Below the pieces are notes generated by a model, which had not been told where the DNA came from, searched no databases, and saw nothing but the letters and a program-made list of their open reading frames with translations. 47,935 nt of DNA. It comes from CAYXWM01 sp964468805. Lineage in GTDB: Bacteria > Bacillota > Clostridia > Lachnospirales > WRBF01. The stretch is taken from assembly GCA_964468805.1 (NCBI GenBank), contig CAYXWM010000014.1, positions 1-47,935 on the forward strand, written 5' to 3'. Positions 41,773 to 47,935 of the stretch are shown one piece after another. The position numbers were made by a program, and so were the translations under genes. Within the stretch, counting starts at the first letter, position 1. Every line of letters starts with the position of its first letter.

Positions 41773-44232
41773 ATGAAAAAAACCAATATTTTTCTGTTGG
41801 GGTTAATGAGTTTATTTTTGCTTTTAACTGCCTGCGGTAACAATAATAACCAAGTTACGGACAACCCTACCCCGGAAGTTGTTCAGGCTATGGCATACAC
41901 CCAACCCACCGAAAACAAAGCCGTTTTGGGAGACAATATGCCCATTACCAGAGGACAAATAGCAAAAATGATAGCTATGGCTTTTTATGACTCGGAATAC
42001 ATAGATAATTTAAAAAGGCAAATCAGCTTTACGGATACATCACCTCAACAATGGTATGACAAGTATATAAATGTTGTGTTTATTGACGGTAAGATGAGCG
42101 GAAGCGGTAATTTATTTAAACCCAACGAGCCCATAACCCTGCAAGAAGCCCAATACCTTTTGGATAAACTCAACCCTCACAATAAGCTAAAACTACAAAT
42201 TACCGAAGAAACCAAAAACACTCCCATATCCTATGCTTTGTGGGTTAATTTTTATTCATCAACTTTGGAAAATTTAAGCGAAGGCAAGGGATTGGAAACC
42301 GGGTTCGGAATTAAGAAAAGTCAGTTCACCGTATTGGCAACCCCCGGCAACAACACCCAACTTACCGGAAGTTTTATGATTACGGACATAGGACCAATAA
42401 GTTTTGCCGGCTTTGATGTGGAAGCATATACAGACAAGGAAATCACTGCCTTGATAAAGGGCGATGAGCTGTTATGTATTACGGCTGTGGTTAGCTCGGA
42501 ACCCACCATAAAAAACGCTTATATAGTAAAATCACAGAATAATGACATAACCATTTTTGCAGGCGGAGCGGAAAGAACCTATAAATCCAATGTGGGCATT
42601 GTAAAATCAGCTATAGGAGACGTTACCGTTGCTGACGGTACTGTAGTAAAAATACAGGAATGTACGGACAGTTTTAACGAGAAGATACTTCAGGTAAACC
42701 CAAAGGATATAGTGTTTGAAGGAAAAGGGAGCGTAACCGTCTCCGATAATTTTAAAGTGTATTCTGCCTTAGAGGCAAAAGTGAAGTGGAAGCAAAACAA
42801 AGATTTGATACTTGGAAGCAATTGTGCCAATTTTTTTGTGAGTAACAACGAAATCCAAGCGGCAGTTATCACCCTAAGACCACTGCCGAAAAATATACGT
42901 GTTGCCATCTCCACAACCGGCTTTACAAGCTTGATACACAAAAATGTTGTACTTAGCGGCACAACCCAATACTTGGTTCGTTACGGCGAAAACCAAAAAA
43001 CCTTGGAAGCATATGAAAACTTTGAAATTACAAACGAATTATTTGCTAATACACAACGGGTATTTGTCAGACCTCTGGGAGAAAACGGAAAAGTAGTTTT
43101 GGAGTCGGTTAAGCGAAGTTGGGATAATAACGCATCGCCCAAATATAGGGGATTTTTTGAAATAACTCAGAAAGACGGTGGATACGTAATAATCAACGAA
43201 GTGGATTTTGAGGAATATTTATATGCGGTAGTCCCCAGCGAAATACCCTCCGGTTTTGGTGTGGAAGCCTCGGAAGTACAGGCGATAACCGCCAGAAGTT
43301 ATGCATATATACAGTATTATTCCAACCGTTATCAATCCTACGGTGCAAACGTGGACGATTCGGTTAACTGCCAAGTTTACAACAATATTCCCGAAAACGA
43401 TATTTCCATATCCGCTGTAAACGCAACCCGAGGAGAATGTCTTACCTATAACCAAAACGTAATTTCTGCCAACTTCTTCTCCAATTCCTCCGGTATGACG
43501 GCAAACAGCGGAGAAGTTTGGGCAAATTCCCTTACAAAACAATTTCCCACAACCACGCCGGAATATTTGCGAGCTATTCCCCAGTACACCCAAGGAAATT
43601 ACGGTGATTTAAGCGTTGAAGAAAACGCAAGGGCATTTTTTAAGAACATGAATGTGGTGGCTTATGACAGCGATTTTAATTGGTTCCGTTGGAATACGAA
43701 AATGTCTGCTGAGGAAATTACGGCTTCCGTTGAAGCCAATTTGAAAGCACGTTACGAAGCCAATCCTCTGTTGATAAAGACGGTGCAACCCAACGGTACT
43801 GCTATATCTTTGCCCATAAGTACCATCGGAGCGGTTACCGACATGGAAGTTACTCAAAGAGGAGAAGGCGGCAATATTATGCAACTGAAATTGGTGGGTA
43901 CAAAGGCAACAATCTTGGTGGAAACGGAATACACCATCAGAAATTTAATCAGACCAAAGCAATACATTACCGGCGGCAGAGCCATACCCACAAATCTAAA
44001 GGACGGAAAGGTTCTTTACGATTACTCAATAATGCCGTCAGCATTCATGGTATTTGACAAGGAATCAGACCAACAAGGCAACCTGGTAACCGTTTCATTT
44101 TTCGGCGGAGGAAACGGTCATGGTGTGGGAATGAGCCAAAATGGTGTAAAAGGAATGGTAGATAAGGGATTTAACGTAGAACAAATTCTGCAACATTTTT
44201 ACCCGGGAACACAGATAACAAAGGTAATGTAA
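41773..44232 (+). CDS. large SpoIID/LytB-domain lipoprotein with SLH-like N-terminus
   Basis: An 819-residue surface protein. The signal MKKTNIFLLGLMSLFLLLTAC gives a lipid-modified Cys21. Residues about 55-140 (PITRGQIAKMIAMAFYDS, FTDTSPQQWYDKYINVVFIDGKMSGSG, FKPNEPITLQEAQYLLDKL) look like one or two degenerate SLH repeats. About 160-440 is a beta-rich region of unknown function. The SpoIID domain (about 455-700) has EYLYAVVPSE with Glu490 and VQAITARSYAYIQYY; GHGVGMSQNGVKGMVDKGFNVEQILQHFYPG closes the protein. It is probably a wall-anchored lytic transglycosylase. ATG at 41773 follows AAGGAGG. It is divergent from yabP, which suggests a sporulation role. Confidence 0.85.
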   Translation: MKKTNIFLLGLMSLFLLLTACGNNNNQVTDNPTPEVVQAMAYTQPTENKAVLGDNMPITRGQIAKMIAMAFYDSEYIDNLKRQISFTDTSPQQWYDKYINVVFIDGKMSGSGNLFKPNEPITLQEAQYLLDKLNPHNKLKLQITEETKNTPISYALWVNFYSSTLENLSEGKGLETGFGIKKSQFTVLATPGNNTQLTGSFMITDIGPISFAGFDVEAYTDKEITALIKGDELLCITAVVSSEPTIKNAYIVKSQNNDITIFAGGAERTYKSNVGIVKSAIGDVTVADGTVVKIQECTDSFNEKILQVNPKDIVFEGKGSVTVSDNFKVYSALEAKVKWKQNKDLILGSNCANFFVSNNEIQAAVITLRPLPKNIRVAISTTGFTSLIHKNVVLSGTTQYLVRYGENQKTLEAYENFEITNELFANTQRVFVRPLGENGKVVLESVKRSWDNNASPKYRGFFEITQKDGGYVIINEVDFEEYLYAVVPSEIPSGFGVEASEVQAITARSYAYIQYYSNRYQSYGANVDDSVNCQVYNNIPENDISISAVNATRGECLTYNQNVISANFFSNSSGMTANSGEVWANSLTKQFPTTTPEYLRAIPQYTQGNYGDLSVEENARAFFKNMNVVAYDSDFNWFRWNTKMSAEEITASVEANLKARYEANPLLIKTVQPNGTAISLPISTIGAVTDMEVTQRGEGGNIMQLKLVGTKATILVETEYTIRNLIRPKQYITGGRAIPTNLKDGKVLYDYSIMPSAFMVFDKESDQQGNLVTVSFFGGGNGHGVGMSQNGVKGMVDKGFNVEQILQHFYPGTQITKVM

Positions 44233-44339
44233 CGTGAGTTCGAAGCAGTCGAACAATTTACCCGGCAAATTAGATTTCAAAGGAATTTTCACTTTATGAG
44301 TACATTTTTGCATGATTTATATGCAAAACGTACTTATAC

Positions 44340-44410
44340 AGTAAATCTACTTTAAATTTAGATACACGATTTTATACTCCGCTTTTTTGGAAAGTGGGAA
44401 TTTGAGGGAG
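44340..44410 (-). repeat. R2 repeat, copy b
   Basis: Read on the minus strand this is CTCCCTC, then ACTTTCCAAAAAAGC, then a block with AATCGTGT and AGATTTACT, matching 34594-34654 over about 60 bp with scattered differences. It lies between the large SpoIID-domain gene and the cobO terminator. The remainder of the gap (44233-44339) shows nothing recognisable. Confidence 0.6.
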
Positions 44411-44470
44411 AAATACTAATATCAGAAATTCGGTGAAATTTTCATTACACCAAATTTACATAATACAAAA

Positions 44471-44502
44471 AGTGAGTTTACCTATTTTAAGATAAACTCA
44501 CT
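44471..44502. terminator. bidirectional terminator between convergent SpoIID-domain and cobO genes
   Basis: AGTGAGTTTA/TAAACTCACT with a 12-nt loop is followed by seven T on the plus strand and TTTT on the minus strand. Confidence 0.88.
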
Positions 44503-44506
44503 TTTT

Positions 44507-45022
44507 TTACATTTCTATACCCTTTCTTGCCGGCTTGCCTTTATCAAAGGGATGCTTTATTTTTTTTACTTCTGATACATAGTCCGCAAGATTAACGAAA
44601 TGTTCTGCCGGGTCGCGACCTGTCATGATAACTTCGGGTTTTTCGTCCGGATTTGCAAAATAATCGTCAACTAATTCTCGGTCTATTAAATTGTAATTGT
44701 AGGTTGCCATTAATTCGTCCAAGACCAGTACGTCTTTCGGGGTACAGGATTTCACGGCTGTTTGGAATATTTCGTTGTGGATACCTACTATTTCCTCTTT
44801 TTGCTGCGGTGTCATGGTGTCGGTGAAGGGAAATTCTTTTTGAGAGCGGAGGATTTTAACATTGTCCAGTTTGCTTAAAACGTGCAGTTCGCCGCTGTCA
44901 GTGCTTTTTAAAAATTGAGCGAAAACCACATTCAATCCGGAACCTGCCGCTCGGACAGACAGTCCCACGGAGGCGGTGGTTTTGCCTTTGCCGTCACCGC
45001 AATAAATATGAATAAGTCCCAA
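44507..45022 (-). CDS. cobO: cob(I)yrinic acid a,c-diamide adenosyltransferase (CobO/BtuR type)
   Basis: A 171-residue P-loop ATP:corrinoid adenosyltransferase. Walker A GDGKGKTT is at 9-16, the Walker-B-like VLVLDELMATYNY is near 95-107, TGRDP follows, and DYVSEVKKIKHPFDKGKPARKGIEM ends the protein, all typical of CobA/CobO/BtuR. It adds the adenosyl group to cobalamin or its precursors. The start is a TTG at 45022 after TGAGGTGAT; no ATG precedes the conserved P-loop. No other cobalamin genes are in the window, so salvage as well as synthesis is possible. Confidence 0.93.
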   Translation of the reverse strand: MGLIHIYCGDGKGKTTASVGLSVRAAGSGLNVVFAQFLKSTDSGELHVLSKLDNVKILRSQKEFPFTDTMTPQQKEEIVGIHNEIFQTAVKSCTPKDVLVLDELMATYNYNLIDRELVDDYFANPDEKPEVIMTGRDPAEHFVNLADYVSEVKKIKHPFDKGKPARKGIEM

Positions 45023-45055
45023 AAAATCACCTCATTGATATTAAAAAGATTAAGA

Positions 45056-45102
45056 CCTTGAGGGAGAAAAATCCCTCTTTCCAAAAAAGCAGATTATAAA
45101 TC
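45056..45102 (+). repeat. R2 repeat, copy c (short form)
   Basis: CCTTGAGGGAGAAAAATCCC joined directly to CTCTTTCCAAAAAAGC and ATTATAAATCA. It combines the outer left end (as at 34495) with the conserved core (34596 onward), as if the middle of copy a had been deleted. It lies just upstream of cobO. Confidence 0.55.
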
Positions 45103-45140
45103 AAAATGATGAAGATTCCAAAGAATAATCAGCCAAAAAA

Positions 45141-45174
45141 AGGGGATAAAACCTTTGAAAAAGTTCTATCCCCT
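45141..45174 (-). terminator. rho-independent terminator of ppdK
   Basis: AGGGGATA/TATCCCCT with an extended inner stem is followed on the minus strand by seven T. It lies 110 bp after the ppdK stop and ahead of cobO. Confidence 0.88.
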
Positions 45175-45284
45175 AATTCTCTTTCAAAACTTATGATAAA
45201 TGCATATAAAAACTTATATGTGCTTAATTTACCTTACCTAAGTCTTATAAAAGTTATGAAAGATTATGTCTTAATTAAGTTTAA

Positions 45285-47909
45285 TTATTTATTGCGAATA
45301 GTTGCTTGAGCTGCTGAAAGTCTTGCTATAGGCACGCGGAAAGGTGAGCAGGAAACGTAGTTCAAGCCGATTCTGTGGCAGAAATCGATACTTGAAGGTT
45401 CGCCGCCGTGTTCGCCACAGATACCCAATTTGATGTTGGGACGAGTAGCTTGGCCTTTTTCAACCGCAATCTTCATAAGAGCACCTACGCCAACTTGGTC
45501 AAGTTTAGCTGTGGGGTCACCTTCGTAGATGTTTTTGTCGGTGTAATCTTTAAGAATACGACCGGCATCATCTCTGGAAAGACCGTAAGTCATTTGAGTC
45601 AAGTCGTTGGTACCGAAGGAGAAGAATTCAGCATCTTTTGCAATGTCGTCTGCTGTTAAGGCAGCACGAGGAATTTCGATCATTGTACCTACCATGTAGT
45701 TCAAAGAAACGCCCGCTTGTTTGATAAGTTCATCGGCAGTTTGAACGATGATGTCTTTAACATAGCGTAATTCTTTGATTTCGCCTACAAGCGGAATCAT
45801 GATTTCGGGAACGATGTCAGTACCTTTGCGTTTTTTAACGTCAATAGCAGCTTCGATGATTGCACGAGTTTGCATTTCTGCCATTTCAGGATAGCTAACG
45901 GCAAGACGGCAACCTCTGTGACCCATCATGGGGTTAAGTTCGTGGAGAAGTTCAGCTTTTGCTTTAAGTTCAGCAACTGATTTGCCCATGTCTTTTGCTA
46001 CTATTTCAAATTCGTTGTCTTCTTTGGGTAAGAATTCATGCAACGGAGGGTCTAAGAGACGGATGGTAACCGGTCTGCCTTCCATAGCTTCGTAGATACC
46101 GATGAAGTCTTCTCTTTGGAAAGGAAGCAATTCGTTTAATGCGGCTCTGCGTTCTTCTTCTGTATCGGAAAGAATCATTTTACGCATTTTGGGGATACGG
46201 TTTTCTTCGAAGAACATATGCTCTGTACGAGTCAAACCGATACCTTCAGCACCGAATTCTACAGCTTTTTTAGCGTCAGCGGGAGTATCTGCATTTGTGC
46301 GTACTTTTAAAGTACGAACTTCGTCAGCCCAACCCATGAATTCAGCAAAGTCTCCGGAGATTGACGGAGGAACGGTTGTGATTTCACCTGCGTAGATGAT
46401 ACCTGTGGAGCCGTCTAAGGAGATAGAGTCGCCTTCTTTGAAAGTCATGCCTGCCAAATCAAAAGTTTTGGCTTCTTCGTTCATTTTGATTTCTTCGCAA
46501 CCGGAGATACAGCAACGACCCATACCGCGAGCAACAACCGCTGCGTGAGAAGTCATACCGCCGCGTACTGTAAGTACACCTTGAGCAAGGTACATACCTT
46601 CAATATCTTCGGGAGAAGTTTCAAGACGAACAAGGATGGTTTTTTCGCCACGTTCTACGGCAGCTTTAACATCTTCTGCGTTGAAGTAAATTTTACCTGT
46701 AGCAGCGCCGGGAGAAGCCGGTAAGCCTTTACCGATGCTCTTAGCTGATTTTAAAGCAGCACCGTCGAAAGCGGGGTGAAGAAGTTGATCCAATTGTTTG
46801 GGGTCAACCATCATAAGAGCTTCGTTTTTGGTGATAAGTTTTTCGGCAACCATGTCAACAGCGATTTTCAAAGCTGCTTGAGCTGTACGTTTGCCGTTAC
46901 GTGTTTGAAGGAAGTACAATTTTTCTTTTTCTATTGTAATTTCCATATCTTGCATATCTTTATAGTGTTTTTCCAAAAGATTTGCATATTTAATAAATTC
47001 ATCATATATTTCGGGCATATCGTTTTTAAGTTCAGCGAAAGGCTTGGGAGTACGAACGCCTGCAACAACGTCCTCACCTTGAGCATTAATCATATATTCG
47101 CCGTAGATAACGTTTTCGCCTGTAGCAGCGTTACGGGTGAAAACAACGCCTGTACCGCAGTCGTCGCCCATATTACCGAATACCATGGATTGAACGTTAA
47201 CCGCTGTACCCCAATCGTAGGGAATATCGTGCATTTTTCTGTAAACAAAAGCACGAGGGTTGTCCCAAGAGCGGAATACCGCACAGATTGCTTCGTATAA
47301 TTGTTCTTTAGCGTCTGCCGGGAAATCTTTTCCTTGGTCGTTCTTAAATATTTCTTTAAATTTACTTACAATAGCTTTTAAATCATCTGTTGTAAGGTCT
47401 AAATCGCTTTTATAATTTCTTTCTTCTTTGTATTCGTCAAGAACACGGTCAAAGCTGTGTTTGGAAACGCCGATAACAACGTCGGAGAACATCATTATAA
47501 AACGGCGGTAAGAGTCATATGCGAAACGAGGATTGTTGGTAGCTTTAGCAAGACCTTCAACAGCCGCATCATTAAGACCCAAGTTCAAAACTGTGTCCAT
47601 CATACCGGGCATGGAAGCTCTGGAACCGGAACGAACGGATACCAACAAGGGGTTGTCTGTGCTGCCGAATTTTTTGCCTGAAATATTTTCCAATTCTGTG
47701 ATAGCGTCGTCAATTTGGCTTTTGATGTTTTCCGGTAAAACTTTTCCGGAAGTATTGTAAACTGTACAAGCATCTGTAGTTACGACGAAACCGGGAGGTA
47801 TGGGTAAACCGAGTTTGGTCATTTCGGCCAAGTTTGCACCTTTACCGCCGAGTAAGTTACGCATGGTTCCATCGCCTTCAGAAAACAGATACACGTATTT
47901 ATTGCTCAT
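45285..47909 (-). CDS. ppdK: pyruvate, phosphate dikinase
   Basis: An 874-residue enzyme converting pyruvate, ATP and Pi to PEP, AMP and PPi, working in either direction; in anaerobes it often serves PPi-dependent glycolysis. The N-terminal ATP-grasp part begins YVYLFSEGDGTMRNLLGGKGANLAEM. The phosphohistidine is His455 in GGMTSHAAVVARGMGRCC, and the catalytic Cys831 is in GICGEHGGEPSS. These numbers and the length equal those known for Clostridium symbiosum PPDK. The ATG at 47909 follows AGGAGGG. The promoter lies beyond the window end. No PPDK regulatory kinase gene is adjacent. Confidence 0.98.
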   Translation of the reverse strand: MSNKYVYLFSEGDGTMRNLLGGKGANLAEMTKLGLPIPPGFVVTTDACTVYNTSGKVLPENIKSQIDDAITELENISGKKFGSTDNPLLVSVRSGSRASMPGMMDTVLNLGLNDAAVEGLAKATNNPRFAYDSYRRFIMMFSDVVIGVSKHSFDRVLDEYKEERNYKSDLDLTTDDLKAIVSKFKEIFKNDQGKDFPADAKEQLYEAICAVFRSWDNPRAFVYRKMHDIPYDWGTAVNVQSMVFGNMGDDCGTGVVFTRNAATGENVIYGEYMINAQGEDVVAGVRTPKPFAELKNDMPEIYDEFIKYANLLEKHYKDMQDMEITIEKEKLYFLQTRNGKRTAQAALKIAVDMVAEKLITKNEALMMVDPKQLDQLLHPAFDGAALKSAKSIGKGLPASPGAATGKIYFNAEDVKAAVERGEKTILVRLETSPEDIEGMYLAQGVLTVRGGMTSHAAVVARGMGRCCISGCEEIKMNEEAKTFDLAGMTFKEGDSISLDGSTGIIYAGEITTVPPSISGDFAEFMGWADEVRTLKVRTNADTPADAKKAVEFGAEGIGLTRTEHMFFEENRIPKMRKMILSDTEEERRAALNELLPFQREDFIGIYEAMEGRPVTIRLLDPPLHEFLPKEDNEFEIVAKDMGKSVAELKAKAELLHELNPMMGHRGCRLAVSYPEMAEMQTRAIIEAAIDVKKRKGTDIVPEIMIPLVGEIKELRYVKDIIVQTADELIKQAGVSLNYMVGTMIEIPRAALTADDIAKDAEFFSFGTNDLTQMTYGLSRDDAGRILKDYTDKNIYEGDPTAKLDQVGVGALMKIAVEKGQATRPNIKLGICGEHGGEPSSIDFCHRIGLNYVSCSPFRVPIARLSAAQATIRNK

Positions 47910-47935
47910 TATAAAACCCTCCTATACATTTTTCC

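Noticed and set aside
45106..45309. 67-codon plus-strand ORF between cobO and ppdK
   Set aside because: Covers the ppdK terminator and its 3' end, and lacks a ribosome binding site.
46776..47300. 174-codon plus-strand ORF opposite ppdK
   Set aside because: Fully inside the well-conserved ppdK gene on the other strand; Phe/Cys-rich translation without domains.
1..47935. CRISPR array, prophage, integrase or complete insertion sequence
   Set aside because: No regularly spaced direct repeats, no phage structural genes and no transposase or integrase reading frame were found. The repeats present are non-coding palindromes.

Overview
The window is about 48 kb of AT-rich chromosome from an anaerobic, endospore-forming, low-GC Gram-positive bacterium, most likely class Clostridia. 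I cannot name the genus from sequence alone. The evidence is the set of spore genes (cwlD, a pdaA-type deacetylase, yabP-yabQ-divIC, two SpoIID-domain proteins), strict-anaerobe enzymes (hydroxylamine reductase Hcp, a PPi-linked pyruvate phosphate dikinase of exactly the Clostridium symbiosum length), an S-layer-homology protein, a clostripain-family protease, GGAGG-type ribosome binding sites and TTG/GTG starts. No phage, plasmid, transposase, CRISPR array or rRNA is visible. Most of the window is ordinary core genome.

Layout. 1-4.1 kb: a minus-strand cluster yerC-pcrA-yhaM. 4.1-7.9 kb: minus-strand ispE, pgi and pdaA. 8.2-13 kb: plus-strand SpoIID-domain protein with queA overlapping its end, then a clostripain-like lipoprotein. 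13.1-19.3 kb: minus-strand murA, a large SLH surface protein with a long leader, and hcp. 19.6-21.4 kb: an unrecognised membrane protein and an IcaB/PgaB-like deacetylase, both plus. 21.4-26 kb: a minus-strand pair made of a dCache-degenerate GGDEF-EAL protein and a chemoreceptor. 26.9-30.4 kb: an amidase with a propeller/coiled-coil protein, then the rpsF-ssb-rpsR operon. 30.6-34.4 kb: a YbaN-like protein, NAD(P)HX repair protein, rplI and dnaB. 34.7-40 kb: cwlD, MATE transporter, membrane protein, AEC transporter and SDR. 40.1-44.2 kb: tRNA-Glu, divIC-yabQ-yabP, and divergently a second, very large SpoIID-domain lipoprotein. 44.5-47.9 kb: a CobO-type adenosyltransferase and ppdK.

How the genes fit together. 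Cell-wall and spore-envelope functions dominate: murA makes precursor, CwlD and PdaA together make the muramic-delta-lactam of spore cortex, SpoIID-domain proteins are lytic transglycosylases, and YabP/YabQ act in spore coat and cortex formation. rpsF-ssb-rpsR and rplI-dnaB couple ribosome and replication genes in the order common to Firmicutes.

The least ordinary signals are non-coding. A family of about 104-bp near-perfect palindromes (called R1 here) occurs four times plus fragments, always in intergenic DNA near gene 3' ends, all in one orientation, and brackets the MATE gene. A second repeat family (R2) is interleaved with R1 fragments in the dnaB-cwlD gap. The leader of the GGDEF-EAL gene contains an 86-nt multi-stem element that I do not recognise as a known riboswitch, and a possible orphan small RNA lies near 26.55-26.77 kb. 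No convincing new protein-based system was found.
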